Below are positions 51,978 through 61,397 of a stretch of DNA of 64,000 nt, piece by piece. The stretch is from the NCBI GenBank assembly GCA_963668365.1, contig OY764266.1, positions 2,232,001-2,296,000 of the forward strand, written 5' to 3'. Under the pieces are notes generated by a model. The model saw only the letters and a list, made by a program, of their open reading frames with translations, searched no databases and was not told the origin of the DNA. How positions within the stretch are numbered: the stretch's first letter is position 1; every line of letters begins with the position of its first letter. A program made the translations under genes and the position numbers. This DNA is from VXNE01 sp963668365. GTDB lineage: Bacteria; Pseudomonadota; Gammaproteobacteria; Pseudomonadales; Azotimanducaceae.

Positions 51978-52231
51978 CAGAATCCTTCATCCTGCTCTTT
52001 CAGACGACGGATCTCGTCCTCCGCGTCATGGCCGTCAAAGAGTTCGAACAGCCGGCCGAGAATTCGCACGCGTTCTTCGCGCCGGGACTGGGGGATGCCG
52101 ATGATCGCATCGCGATGGCGCAGCACGGCACGGCGTATAGCTTCGGAAACAGAACACTCATAGCTATGGGCAAGGTCGTGCGCTGCGGTCCGCGTCTCAC
52201 TATCGAGCAGGAGCGTGGTTCGTTTGTTCAT
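51977..52231 (-). CDS. VapB-type antitoxin
   Basis: An 84-residue protein from ATG 52231. It starts MNKRTTLLLDSETRTAAHDLAHSYECSVSEAIRRAVL, a ribbon-helix-helix with the first strand and two helices, followed by a charged tail. Two near-identical 10-mers (CATACGATAT at 52229-52238 and CATATGATAT at 52253-52262, with a third CATATG nearby) flank the start and may be operator half-sites. Partner of the overlapping VapC gene. Confidence 0.75.
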   Translation of the reverse strand: MNKRTTLLLDSETRTAAHDLAHSYECSVSEAIRRAVLRHRDAIIGIPQSRREERVRILGRLFELFDGHDAEDEIRRLKEQDEGF

Positions 52232-52357
52232 ACGATATTGATCACAAAGATGCATATGATATGGCGCATTAGACTTCATATGGATGACTTCGACAACCGG
52301 CGACGGAGGACGGGTAGCCTTCAGCCGGGGAGCGCGAGGCGGCACCCCTCGCACCGA

Positions 52358-53671
52358 CTAGCTGCTGCGGGTGACCGTCGCGTTGAGCAACGCGTCTATC
52401 TGATCGCTGCCGAATCCCAGGTCCGTCAGGATGGCCACCGTATCCGAACCGAGCGGCTCGGTCGGCGGCGCCGGCGTGAACCCTTCGGCGTCGAGGCTCA
52501 CTGGCGGCGACAATGCCGTCACGTCGCCGGCGCTCGGATGCCGGAACGTGTGGAACATGCCGTTCGCCGCCGTTTGCGGATCGTCGAGCAGTTCCAGCGG
52601 AAACTTGACCGTTGAAACGGGAACCCCCGCTTGGTGCAGTTCCGCGACCCATTCCGCGCTTGCGCGCTGGCGCAGCTTTGCCTCGGCCCTGGGCTTGAGC
52701 GCATCGTAGTGCCTGTCGAGGTCCAAGTCCGGATTCGCGTCGAGGCCCGGATCGTCGAGGCCTGTGACGCGCATGAATCTCTTCCGCAGCGAGGGGCTGC
52801 CGCAGGCGACGGCGATGGTCGCGTCCGCCGTCTCGTAGGTCCGGAAATAGACCTGCGACATGGACCGGGCGCGCACCGAAGGGATGATCTCGGCCTGTGC
52901 GGCATAGGGAGCGCCCGCGGCGCGGAGTGCGTCGAGGCGATCCAGCACCTCCCGATGGACGGGACCGTCTTCACGCTCCGCGCGGACAAGCTGGTTGTTC
53001 GCGAGCGTCATCGCCGCCTGCAGCAGCGAGGTGTCGATGTGGCCGCCCCGTCCCGTTCGCTCGCGTCGAAGGAGCGCGGCGCTAACGCCGAAAGCCAGCG
53101 TCATGGCGCACATGTAGTCCGCGCTTACCGGGTCCCCGGTGGCTGGTCGTCCGTCGACGATGCGACCGTTGGCCGCCATCAGGCCGCTGCGCGCCTGCAC
53201 GACGATGTCCATGGCCGCGTTCCCGGCTTCGGGTCCCTGGTTGCCGAACGCCGACACGGAACCGACGACGAGGCGGGGAAATCGTTCGCAGAGTGCCGAG
53301 GCGCCGAGGCCCAGTTCTTCCGCCAATCCCGGCCGGAAGTTCATGAGAGCGACGTCGGCCCATGCGAGCAACGCCTCGACCACGGGTTTCGCTTCCGGAT
53401 GGCGCAATGCCAGCGGCAGCGACCGCTTGCCCCGGTTGCGGGACAGGAAGGTGCGCGTCTCGGGTGCGATGGGTCTTCGTGCATCGCCTGATTCGACGGC
53501 TGCCAGCGGGCGCAATCGTCTGGCCGGGTCGCCATCCACCGGTTCGACCTTGATCACGCTGGCGCCGCCTTCCGCCAGTAGTTGCGCCGCGAACGGCACG
53601 GCGACGAACTGGCCGAATTCGACGACGCGCACGCCGCTGAACGGCTGCTCGGAGTTGGCGTGATCGGGCAA
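52358..53671 (-). CDS. Class III CoA-transferase (CaiB/BaiF family)
   Basis: About 437 residues, with TTG 53671 as likely start (AAAAAGGGG site seven bases upstream); a longer ATG frame begins at 53827. FSGVRVVEFGQFVAVPFAAQLLAEGGASVIKVEPVDGDPAR is the CoA-binding N-terminus, the catalytic Asp is in AAMDIVVQARSGLMA, and DTSLLQAAMTLANN follows. These enzymes move CoA between organic acids. The gene diverges from the two acetoacetate-decarboxylase-like genes, with a shared 212-base control region, so the three may act on one acyl-CoA pathway. Confidence 0.85.
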   Translation of the reverse strand: MPDHANSEQPFSGVRVVEFGQFVAVPFAAQLLAEGGASVIKVEPVDGDPARRLRPLAAVESGDARRPIAPETRTFLSRNRGKRSLPLALRHPEAKPVVEALLAWADVALMNFRPGLAEELGLGASALCERFPRLVVGSVSAFGNQGPEAGNAAMDIVVQARSGLMAANGRIVDGRPATGDPVSADYMCAMTLAFGVSAALLRRERTGRGGHIDTSLLQAAMTLANNQLVRAEREDGPVHREVLDRLDALRAAGAPYAAQAEIIPSVRARSMSQVYFRTYETADATIAVACGSPSLRKRFMRVTGLDDPGLDANPDLDLDRHYDALKPRAEAKLRQRASAEWVAELHQAGVPVSTVKFPLELLDDPQTAANGMFHTFRHPSAGDVTALSPPVSLDAEGFTPAPPTEPLGSDTVAILTDLGFGSDQIDALLNATVTRSS

Positions 53672-53882
53672 GGGTGAACCCCTTTTTCGCGAGTGACGCG
53701 GACCAGGGAACATAGCGCCAAGTCCTACGTTGCCGCAATTGGCGAAGGTGCTCTCCCGCGTGGCAGAAACCGCGGATTCAGTTGGGTTTTCCCTCAAGTC
53801 TCCCTTAGGCAATATCCGTGCCGTCATTGCGCCGGTTGCGGCAGAGTGCTAGCTTACAGGCGAATGCAAGAGGGAGGAGCCC

Positions 53883-54935
53883 ATGGCCGCGAACCCAAAG
53901 TTCGAAGAAGAAGTAATGTCACAAAACGTTGTAACCCGGTCGATTCCGGAGGAATTGGTCTTGCCGCAGAACTACGGTGGACCGAGTGACGGGAGCGACG
54001 TTGGAAAGGGCGATCCGGAAGCCGATCAAAGAGCCATACAGTTGAAACTGGCCCGCTCGAGAGTCGGCACGGACCGCGCGGAAAGATTCGTCAACGACCC
54101 GAACCAGAACTGGTCGATCAACGGCGGAAGAGGCCCCGGTCACAGCCTGGTCCCGAGCCTTACCGACGATCAGCTTGAAGACCACATCGCGAGGGGATTG
54201 GGTACCCAGGGCATCTTCACCGTGATCGAGCCGGTGGATCTCGACCTGTATCGCTCGTTTTTGTCCGCGCCCTTGCAGATGCCCGAGCGTCCGCTTGTCG
54301 GGGCAACCCTGCTTGACATGAATTCCGGCAATCCGATCAATCGCTTCCAGGAAGGCCGGTTCACGGTCAAGTGCCTGTGTCCGGATGGCCTCGAATCCTG
54401 GCTGGTCGTCAGTACTCCGGTGCCGTTCAACCTGCAGTGCCGGGAAGGCGTGATCTGGGGATGGCCCAAGTACGTGGCTGACCAGATCAGCTTCAGCCGG
54501 GAAGAGAATTCGGCCAGGGCCGAGGTCCTGTATTTCGGGGAAGAGCGTTACTCCCTCGATTTTGCCGCAGGGCCCGTGAAGGACGAAGCGGCGCTCAAAG
54601 CGCTCGGAAGGGTCGAAGGCGGCAATACCGTTTCCTGGTACTGGATACAGGGCGGCGCCGTCCTGTGCAGGCAGGGCAGGGGCCCGGGATTCCAGAACGG
54701 TCGCACAGCGCCCCGGATACTCGATTGGCAGGCGGGACAGGTCAAGGTCCATGTCCGGCCTTCGGATCCATGGGCGGGCCTGATACCCGAAGACTCCGTC
54801 ACGGACGGCTACTACTCGAAGTTCATCGGGGGCGGCGGAGGCGACTCCGTCATGACCAAGCTCGCGACAGTAGGCGGCGGTTCCGTCACGAAAGTGGGAT
54901 CGAATGCTTCGGTCAGAGTTCCCGAATTCGACTGA
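53883..54935 (+). CDS. Acetoacetate-decarboxylase-like protein, copy 1
   Basis: A 350-residue protein preceded by GGGAGGAG. ADC-fold features: RFQEGRFTVKCLCPDGLESWLVVSTPVPF and REGVIWGWPKYVADQISF, the latter holding the lysine that forms the Schiff base in acetoacetate decarboxylase. Where true decarboxylases have a second lysine (KK), this has KY. The N-terminal 100 residues (AERFVNDPNQNWSINGGRGPG) are additional to ADC (about 250 residues). A bulky C-terminus contains many glycines. The substrate is unlikely to be just acetoacetate. Confidence 0.7.
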   Translation: MAANPKFEEEVMSQNVVTRSIPEELVLPQNYGGPSDGSDVGKGDPEADQRAIQLKLARSRVGTDRAERFVNDPNQNWSINGGRGPGHSLVPSLTDDQLEDHIARGLGTQGIFTVIEPVDLDLYRSFLSAPLQMPERPLVGATLLDMNSGNPINRFQEGRFTVKCLCPDGLESWLVVSTPVPFNLQCREGVIWGWPKYVADQISFSREENSARAEVLYFGEERYSLDFAAGPVKDEAALKALGRVEGGNTVSWYWIQGGAVLCRQGRGPGFQNGRTAPRILDWQAGQVKVHVRPSDPWAGLIPEDSVTDGYYSKFIGGGGGDSVMTKLATVGGGSVTKVGSNASVRVPEFD

Positions 54936-54997
54936 CCCGAGTCAGACAAGCATAGAGAAGCAAGCAAGAGAAGAGAGAAGGAAAGAGGAAAGCCAAA

Positions 54998-56071
54998 ATG
55001 GCAGCAATACTGAAACCAGAAGTCGATCTCGACGCAAGTCTCGAGTTCAATCTCGAAGTACCCTACCAAGTCGTCGCACCCGATCCCAATCACGTTACGT
55101 CGATCGCGTGCCCGCCGGAATATGCCGACCCGGTGAACTACGCGTCCGAACTCGCGCTTTCGCGATCCGAGTCCGAAAGGTACCGGACCGGCGACAAGGA
55201 ACTGGACAAGAAGGTGGAAGTCGTAAGGATGAACGCCGCCAGGGTCAGGATGGATGCGATCCAGGCATTCGTCGAGGATCACAGCCAGACGTATTTCATC
55301 AACGGCGGCAAAGGACCGGGCAGCCCAAGGAACGCGCTATCCGACGAGCAACTCGATGAATTGATCGCTCTCGGCGCCGGTACCCAGGGTGTCCATACCG
55401 TCATCGAGCCCGCGGATCTCGACTTGTACCGCTCCTTCATCCCGGCGCCGTTGGCGATGCCGGAGCACCCGATCGTCGGGGCGAGCCTGCTCGACATGAA
55501 CCAGTTCGGCAGAAAGGCCGCCCGCTTCCAGGAAGGCCGGTTCACCATCAAGGTGTTGTGCCCGGACGGGCTTGAATCCTGGATGTGCATCAGCACACCG
55601 GTGCCGTTCCTGCACCACACGCGCGAAGGCGTCATCTGGGGATGGCCGAAGTACGTCGCCGACCAGATCAGCTTTACGCACGGCGAGGGCTCGGTGAGAG
55701 CCGAAGTGCTTTACCAGGGCGAAGAGCGGTATTCGCTTGATTTCACCGACGGCCCGGTCGAGGACGAAGCGCGCCTGAAGTCCTTCGGCAAGGTCGAGGG
55801 AGGCAACACCGTGACGTGGCACTGGATCCAGGGCGGCGCCGTTTGCGTGAGGCAAGGGCGAGGCCCGGGAATCGACGTCGGCAACAAGCCAGCCCGGATC
55901 CTGGAATGGCGGCCAGGCCAGGTGAAGGTCCACGTCCGGCAATCGGATCCCTGGGCGGGACTCATCGCCGAAGATTCCGTTACCGACGGCTGGTATCAGA
56001 AGTGGATCGGCGGGGGCGGAGGCGACTCCTACTGGGTCAAGCTCGGAATCGTAGGCGGATTCCCTGCGTAA
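54998..56071 (+). CDS. Acetoacetate-decarboxylase-like protein, copy 2
   Basis: A 357-residue paralogue, roughly 60% identical to copy 1 by eye, 62 bases downstream. The key segments are the same: RFQEGRFTIKVLCPDGLESWMCISTPVPF and REGVIWGWPKYVADQISF with the single lysine followed by tyrosine. VIEPADLDLYRSFIPAPLAMPEHPIVGASLLDMNQFG matches copy 1 as well. It may have arisen by tandem duplication and now forms a heteromer or serves another substrate. The start has GGAAAG six to eight bases upstream. Confidence 0.7.
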   Translation: MAAILKPEVDLDASLEFNLEVPYQVVAPDPNHVTSIACPPEYADPVNYASELALSRSESERYRTGDKELDKKVEVVRMNAARVRMDAIQAFVEDHSQTYFINGGKGPGSPRNALSDEQLDELIALGAGTQGVHTVIEPADLDLYRSFIPAPLAMPEHPIVGASLLDMNQFGRKAARFQEGRFTIKVLCPDGLESWMCISTPVPFLHHTREGVIWGWPKYVADQISFTHGEGSVRAEVLYQGEERYSLDFTDGPVEDEARLKSFGKVEGGNTVTWHWIQGGAVCVRQGRGPGIDVGNKPARILEWRPGQVKVHVRQSDPWAGLIAEDSVTDGWYQKWIGGGGGDSYWVKLGIVGGFPA

Positions 56072-56393
56072 GCGAACTTGGACTGACCGCTGGGCAGTGT
56101 CGAGGCTATGCCCTCTCGCTGCCCATAAGCACCCTCGTGTGCGGCATTCAGTCGGACGCCGACCTGCATCAGGACCTTGCAATCGCGCGTGACTTCGAAC
56201 CCTTTTCTGCGGTGCGGATGCGGGCGCTGGAAGCGCAGGTCTACGATGCGGCGACCGATGGGCGCCACGAGTGGTTCAAGAGTACGCAGACCTTCGACTC
56301 CCAAATCCATCGGAGTCAACACGGTTTCGGTTAGGGACGATGGTGTGCTCACCGGATTCAGATTCCTCGTCGCGGGTTACGTGTTTCGGCGGA
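56072..56393. other. Non-coding gap after ADC-like pair
   Basis: About 320 bases. Open frames on both strands carry no recognisable domain. Some weak similarity to a protein-coding pattern exists on the minus strand (GLRTLEPLVAPIGRRIVDLRFQRPHPHRR) but no family is known to me. Confidence 0.35.
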
Positions 56394-57244
56394 TCAGGCT
56401 TCCCACAGCATCTTGACCGGCATGGCGAACAATCCTGGTGCCGTTTGTTGAATCCGCTCGCCGTCGTGAAGAACGATTCCGCACGCGAACCGTTCGCCCG
56501 TAACCGCTTTTAGCCGCGCCAGCCCCTTGAAGTCGTTGGGGCGGACCGTCGCGCCCGCCTTGACTTCGATGCCGACGATCTCGCCTGGCGATCGCTCAAG
56601 CACCAGGTCGACTTCGACCCGATCCTTGTCGCGATAATGGCTGACGGTCATCGTCTCGTCGGACAGCGCGGCCGCCTTGGCGATTTCGCCATGCACGAAA
56701 CACTCGAGCAGTGGACCCGCTTCCTGCCTGTTCCTCGAGATGGTCGCTGCATCCACGCTTCGAAGCGCCGCGAGCAGTCCCGAATCCAGAAAATGCAGCT
56801 TGGGCGTCTTGACGAGCCTTCGCAACGCATTGCGATGCCACGCGCGAACGCGACGAACAAGGAACATTTGCTCAAGCAATGTCAGCCAACGGTCAACGGT
56901 CTTGCTGTCCACGCCCAGCCGTGATCCGAGTTCGGTCAGGTTGAGCAGTTGACCGGCGGCAGCGGCGGTGTATTCGATCAGACGGCTCTTTTCAGTGCGA
57001 GTATGAGTCCCGGTGCGCGCTGGATTTCGTCGATTGCCGCGGTGTGGTGGCTGCGGATGAATCCCATGGGATCGTCTTCGGCGAATCGTCTGAACTGATC
57101 GTCATCCAATGTGACGAAGGGACGATCATGGTTCGTGATCCGTCGCGCGAGCGTTGTCTTGCCCGACTGACGCGGTCCGGTGATCGCGACAATCCGGGTA
57201 TCGGCGAGCGCCGCGCGGATCCGCGGCTCGGCGTGCCGCGCCAC
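56394..57244 (-). pseudogene. AAA_14/DUF4143 ATPase with central deletion
   Basis: The N-terminal part (GTG 57244 onward) has RHAEPRIRAALADTRIVAITGPRQSGKTTLARRI (Walker A) and HHTAAIDEIQRAPGL (Walker B). The C-terminal part, in another frame, has YTAAAAGQLLNLTELGSRLGVDSKTVDRWLTLLEQMFLVRRV and VEVDLVLERSPGEIVGIEVKAGAT (DUF4143). The roughly 150 residues with sensor and lid are missing between ALKRAV and LIEYT. It is therefore deleted and frameshifted. Related to the intact gene at 19.1-20.3 kb. Confidence 0.75.
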
Positions 57245-57285
57245 ATATCCCTCGTGCCTTAACGTCTGATGAGGAATGGGTTGCC

Positions 57286-57396
57286 GTCCAGTTCGGATTC
57301 TGACTTTCGTCCAATTCGGAATATTCCGCCGTCCAATTCGGAATATACCACTGTCCAATTCGGAATACATCGCTGTCCAATTCGGAATTCATGGGC
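57286..57396. repeat. Five 22-bp tandem repeats
   Basis: Units begin at 57286 (23 bases, diverged), 57309, 57331, 57353 and 57375. Four share GTCCAATTCGGAAT followed by a variable 8-base end. They lie immediately upstream of the DUF4143 ATPase fragment, between it and the MFS gene. They are not CRISPR: there are no spacers. They could be iterated binding sites. Confidence 0.8.
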
Positions 57397-57450
57397 GAGC
57401 TTCGGCGGCGGATCAGGCAACTTCCGGGCGGACTCTCGCGCATGCGGCAA

Positions 57451-58749
57451 CTAATCCGACTGAATGGATGGCGGCTTTGCAGCGAAAAAACACACGGCGC
57501 CGATCGCCGCGCCGGCGGCCAGGACGGTGAAGCCGATCTCGTAGCTGCCGAAAGCGTCTGCCGTGAATGCGGCGACGAGCGGCCCGGTCGACATCCCGAT
57601 CATGGCGATGGACATGGAAACCCCCAGGATCGTTCCGAATGCCTTGGGGCCGAAGTAGTCGGCGCGAAGCGCCACCGCCAGCGGCCCCCTGATGCCCATT
57701 CCCGTGCCGTAAAGAAGGACGAAGGCGATCACCATGGCGACGTTCGCCGCATACGCGATGAGCAGCAGCCCGACAGCGTGCACCACCAGGCAGCCGGCGC
57801 AGATGAGCCGCTTGTTCAGGCGGTCGCCAAAATACCCGCCTATCAACTGGCCGCCTATGTGGCAGGCCGTCATGAACGCGACGACGCCTCCGGCCATGGT
57901 CAATGAATAGCCGAGGCCTTCGGTCAAGTGCGGCACGAGGTGCACCATCACGGCGGAAACGACCAGCAGCGAACACGCGTGGCCGATGGAAATCAACCAG
58001 AAGGCGCGAGTGCGCATCGCCTGGCGTATGGAATATCCCTGGCGGGACGTATCCCTCAAGGCGCGTTCTGCGGGAGTGCCTTCGGCAACGCCGTCGACGA
58101 ATTCGTGAGGTGCCGGGCGGTGACGCATGAGCTGCGTGAGGGGGTGGCCTAGCAGCAATACCAGCACGCCCGAGACCAGCGCGGTCTCGCGCCAGCCGAA
58201 CGCCTGCAGCGCGAACACGATAATGGGTACCGATATGCCGCCGAGCGGATGGCCCAGTTGCCCGACCGCGATAGCCTTCGAGCGGTGCCTGCTGAACCAG
58301 TTGACGATGGACACCATGACGGTGGGGAACCCGGCGAGGTTCGAACCCAGCGCGATCAGGGCGAACGTGAGATAGAAGGCGAGGATCGTCTCGACCTGGC
58401 TGAAGAGCATGAAACCGGCCGCGAAGATCACGAGGCCCACGCGCATGATCGCGCGCGGTCCGAATCGGTCGACCAGCCAGCCCTGCACCGGCGCGAGCAG
58501 GCCGAACTGAATCTGCGTCATGACGAAGGCGCCCGAGACGATCGCCTTGCTCCAGTTGAACTCGTCCTGCAGAACGACGAACCAGACGCCGTAGGACTGC
58601 ATCCACAACAAAGCCGAGAGCATCTGTATTCCGCTGGCGGCGGCTGCGATCCACCAGCCGTAGAAGACACGACCGGTGGGGCGAATCGTGGCGTCGATCT
58701 GTCGCCACGCGCCGAGGATTCTGCCGGCTGGTTCGCTTCGAGCCCTCAC
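57451..58749 (-). CDS. Major facilitator superfamily transporter (monocarboxylate/oxalate-formate antiporter-like)
   Basis: A 432-residue protein with twelve helices, from GTG 58749 overlapping the exonuclease stop. FYGWWIAAAASGIQMLSALLWMQSYGVWF is helix 1, and WLVDRFGPRAIM is the MFS motif between helices 2 and 3. A central loop separates two six-helix halves. The FYGWW start is common in MCT-like and OFA-like carriers of organic acids. No exact substrate can be read. Confidence 0.8.
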   Translation of the reverse strand: MRARSEPAGRILGAWRQIDATIRPTGRVFYGWWIAAAASGIQMLSALLWMQSYGVWFVVLQDEFNWSKAIVSGAFVMTQIQFGLLAPVQGWLVDRFGPRAIMRVGLVIFAAGFMLFSQVETILAFYLTFALIALGSNLAGFPTVMVSIVNWFSRHRSKAIAVGQLGHPLGGISVPIIVFALQAFGWRETALVSGVLVLLLGHPLTQLMRHRPAPHEFVDGVAEGTPAERALRDTSRQGYSIRQAMRTRAFWLISIGHACSLLVVSAVMVHLVPHLTEGLGYSLTMAGGVVAFMTACHIGGQLIGGYFGDRLNKRLICAGCLVVHAVGLLLIAYAANVAMVIAFVLLYGTGMGIRGPLAVALRADYFGPKAFGTILGVSMSIAMIGMSTGPLVAAFTADAFGSYEIGFTVLAAGAAIGAVCFFAAKPPSIQSD

Positions 58750-59519
58750 CAAGCCACGTCCACGCCCACCGGGCAGTGATCGGAGCCCGTCACTTCGGGC
58801 CAGATGAAGGCATCCGTCACGCGCCTTGCGGCGGACTTCGATGCCAGCACGTAGTCGATGCGCCAGCCGACGTTGTTCTCGCGGGCGCCGCCCCATTGCC
58901 GCCACCATGTGTAGTGACCCGGCTCGTCGGGATGCAGCGCCCGGAACGTGTCGACCCAGCCGGCATCTATCCAGCGGGTCATCTCGGCTCGTTCTTCGGG
59001 CAGGAAACCGCTGGTCCTGGCGTTCTGCTTCGGTCGCGCGAGATCGATTTCCCCATGGGCCGTGTTGTAGTCGCCGGCTACGAATACCGGGCCTCGGCGG
59101 CGCAGTGTCTGAAGGCGATCAAGCACCGCGGCGTAGAAATCGAGCTTGTAGGGCACCCGGCTGTTGTCGCGGTCGCGGCCGCTGCCCTTGGGAAAGTACA
59201 CCGACGCCACCGCCTTGCGGCCAAAGTGGGCGATCATCATGCGCCCCTCCGTATCGAAACGTTCGTCGCCGAGACGCGTTTCGACGCGCGTTGGTTGATC
59301 GCGTGAATAGATCCCGACACCGCTATAGCCGGGTCTCTCCGCAGGGGAGAAGTTGGCGTGCCAGCCGCTTGGTGAGAGCACCCGCGGTTCGAGTTGATGG
59401 GCAAAGGCGCGGACTTCCTGAAGGCACACGACATCCGCGCGCGATGCTTCGAGGAAGTCGAGGAATCCCTTCCGTACGCAGGCGCGCAGTCCATTGACGT
59501 TCCAACTCACGATGCGCAT
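58746..59519 (-). CDS. xthA: Exodeoxyribonuclease III
   Basis: 257 residues from ATG 59519. MRIVSWNVNGLRACVRKGFLDFL, CLQEVRA (metal Glu), YSGVGIYSR, FVAGDYNTAH (Asp, Asn) and the end VTGSDHCPVGVDVAW (Asp-His pair) show the endonuclease/exonuclease/phosphatase fold with a complete active site. It repairs abasic sites. The stop overlaps the MFS gene start. Confidence 0.9.
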   Translation of the reverse strand: MRIVSWNVNGLRACVRKGFLDFLEASRADVVCLQEVRAFAHQLEPRVLSPSGWHANFSPAERPGYSGVGIYSRDQPTRVETRLGDERFDTEGRMMIAHFGRKAVASVYFPKGSGRDRDNSRVPYKLDFYAAVLDRLQTLRRRGPVFVAGDYNTAHGEIDLARPKQNARTSGFLPEERAEMTRWIDAGWVDTFRALHPDEPGHYTWWRQWGGARENNVGWRIDYVLASKSAARRVTDAFIWPEVTGSDHCPVGVDVAW

Positions 59520-59675
59520 CGGTTCGACCTCTCCAGTGGGACAGCTATAGAATTCGTCCACCATGTCAGTCTACCTGCCCCTTGTCGTCACGGCATGTCG
59601 CGCGACGCTCGCGCATGCCGCCGCCATCCCCCATTCGGGGCGTGGCGGAGTTCGACCTGCGGGGTGCGGCCGCCC

Positions 59676-60257
59676 GTGAGCGACGCCGACCGAGAGAAGT
59701 GGGACGAGCGCTACCGCCTCGGCGCGTACGAGGATCGAACCCATCCGAGCGCCTGGCTCGAACGCTGGGTTCCCGACGTCACGGTCGGGCGGGCGCTGGA
59801 TGTCCCTTGCGGCGCCGGCCGGAATGCGCTTTATCTCGCTTCGCGGGGTTTCGCGGTGACGGGAATCGACATATCCGATGCTGCGCTGGTCCGCGCCGAA
59901 GCCACCGCCCGGGCACGCGAACTATCCATAGAGTGGATAACGCGCGATCTCGATGCCGGTCACGGCATGACGGGCGCGTTTGACCTGATCGTCATGATCC
60001 ACTACGTCGACGTCGACCTGGTCCGTGATCTCGTCGGCCACTTGGCCCCCGGCGGACATCTTATCGCGGAAATGCACCTGGCGACGGACCGGCCGGTGGC
60101 CGGTCCGCAGGACCCGGCATTTCGCGTCGCGCCGGGCGTCTTGCGAGACGCCGCCGGACATCTCGACATCCTCGGCCATTCCGAAGAAATCGTGGAAGAC
60201 CCGGACGGCAGGACCGTCGCCCTCGCGCGCCTCGCGGCGCGTCAGCCGCGCCGGTAG
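59676..60257 (+). CDS. Class I SAM-dependent methyltransferase, TehB/Tpm-like
   Basis: 193 residues from GTG 59676. DREKWDERYRLGAYEDRTHPSAWLERWV is the typical start; motif I is ALDVPCGAGRNALYLASRGFAVTGIDISD, and LIVMIHYVDVDLVRDLVGHLAPGGHLIAE follows. The family includes tellurite/thiopurine methyltransferases and unknown small-molecule methylases. Overlaps convergent PEBP gene by 16 bases. Confidence 0.75.
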   Translation: MSDADREKWDERYRLGAYEDRTHPSAWLERWVPDVTVGRALDVPCGAGRNALYLASRGFAVTGIDISDAALVRAEATARARELSIEWITRDLDAGHGMTGAFDLIVMIHYVDVDLVRDLVGHLAPGGHLIAEMHLATDRPVAGPQDPAFRVAPGVLRDAAGHLDILGHSEEIVEDPDGRTVALARLAARQPRR

Positions 60258-60718
60258 GTGCCGACCAGGCGGTTCATTCCCAGCGTGTGGTCCTGGATCC
60301 TGTCCAGCAGGGTCCACATGTCAAGGCCGCCTTCGAGGTCGAGTTCGCTGTCGAGCGCCAGCACCCAGAAGTAGTATTGATGCACTCCATGCCCCGGGGG
60401 CGGCATCGGGCCGCCGTAGCCGAGCCTGCCGAAATCGCTCGTGCCCTGGGTGAACTCTTCGGTCGCTTCCGCCAGTTCGGCGGCGTCTCCGGGAATGTTG
60501 TACAGCACCCAGTGCACGTAGCCGTACCGTCCCGATGTCACGAGCGGAGCGTCGGGGTCATGGCAGATGACGGCGAACGACTTCGCGCCGTCGGGCGCGT
60601 CGGACCAGGCAAGCGCCGGGGAGACATCCTCGCCCTCGCCGGTGTGCCGCGCCGGTATGGCTCCTCCGGCTTCGAATGCGGGGCTGGTCAATTGCATGTC
60701 TGACAATGCGAATCCCAC
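60242..60718 (-). CDS. YbhB/YbcL family phosphatidylethanolamine-binding-like protein
   Basis: A 158-residue PEBP-fold protein. FAVICHDPDAP is the ligand-binding loop, HWVLYNIP and GGPMPPPGHGVHQYYFWVLALD are the conserved core; the GxPPPG and H-x-Y are intact. Cytoplasmic (no signal). Its role in bacteria is unclear. Convergent with the methyltransferase. Confidence 0.9.
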   Translation of the reverse strand: MGFALSDMQLTSPAFEAGGAIPARHTGEGEDVSPALAWSDAPDGAKSFAVICHDPDAPLVTSGRYGYVHWVLYNIPGDAAELAEATEEFTQGTSDFGRLGYGGPMPPPGHGVHQYYFWVLALDSELDLEGGLDMWTLLDRIQDHTLGMNRLVGTYRRG

Positions 60719-60933
60719 GGGTCAGGTCTCCTCTTTCGGTTGAACCGGCGAATATATCCAAGAGGTTCGAAGGCGACAAACGCGCCATGGTCCCGTGCGC
60801 GGTGAATCGCGCGCGTTTGCCGACATTGAAGACCCGACGTAGGTGATTGATAATCCTGCGATGCAGACGCTTGCATCGAGCTGATCGATCTTGCCGCGTG
60901 TGCGGCAGGATCGCAGGACGGTGGGGGATTTCG

Positions 60934-61341
60934 ATGACCGTTGTCGTTTGTTGGAACTGCGGACGCTCCCTTGAGGACATACCGCGCCCAATCAGTCGTC
61001 ATGCGAGTTGTCCGAAGTGTTTCGAAGACCTGCACTGTTGCCGGCTATGCGTTCGCTATGCTCCGAGCCTGACGGGCCAATGCGACGACGACCGCGCCGA
61101 TCCTCCCGTGCACAAGGAGAACGCCAATTTCTGCGAGTTCTTCCGTCCGCTGACGGGAGCGTACGAAGACGTGCGGGGTTCACGGCGCGACGTGGCGCGG
61201 CAGCAACTGGACGCGCTGTTCGGCGGCGATGCGCCGGAGGCGTCCACCGATAGTGCGTCCACTGGCACGTCGAAAGAGGACAGGGCGCGCGCGGAGCTGG
61301 AAGCGTTGTTCAAGAACGATGCGGATGGCGCCGACTCCTGA
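60934..61341 (+). CDS. Zinc-ribbon hypothetical protein
   Basis: 135 residues from ATG 60934 (an upstream ATG at 60847 is in frame). Cysteine pairs CWNC, CPKC, CCRLC and single Cys (GQC, NFC) suggest a double zinc-ribbon. The C-terminus is a charged tail with twice-repeated AxxQLDALF/ARAELEALF. No family function is recognised; perhaps a metal-binding accessory protein. It precedes an MtfA-type peptidase by 56 bases. Confidence 0.65.
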   Translation: MTVVVCWNCGRSLEDIPRPISRHASCPKCFEDLHCCRLCVRYAPSLTGQCDDDRADPPVHKENANFCEFFRPLTGAYEDVRGSRRDVARQQLDALFGGDAPEASTDSASTGTSKEDRARAELEALFKNDADGADS

Positions 61342-61397
61342 TCCCCCGATGACGAGGCGGTTGGCGGCAGCAGGTACAGGCGGGCGGCTGGTTCGAC

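Noticed and set aside
56340..56400. Third copy of the island repeat (GGTTACGTGTTTCGGC near 56376)
   Set aside because: It matches only part of the core, differs in spacing, and no integrase lies nearby; likely chance.
57286..57396. Possible CRISPR array
   Set aside because: Units are directly adjacent, with no unique spacers of 25-40 bases and no cas genes.
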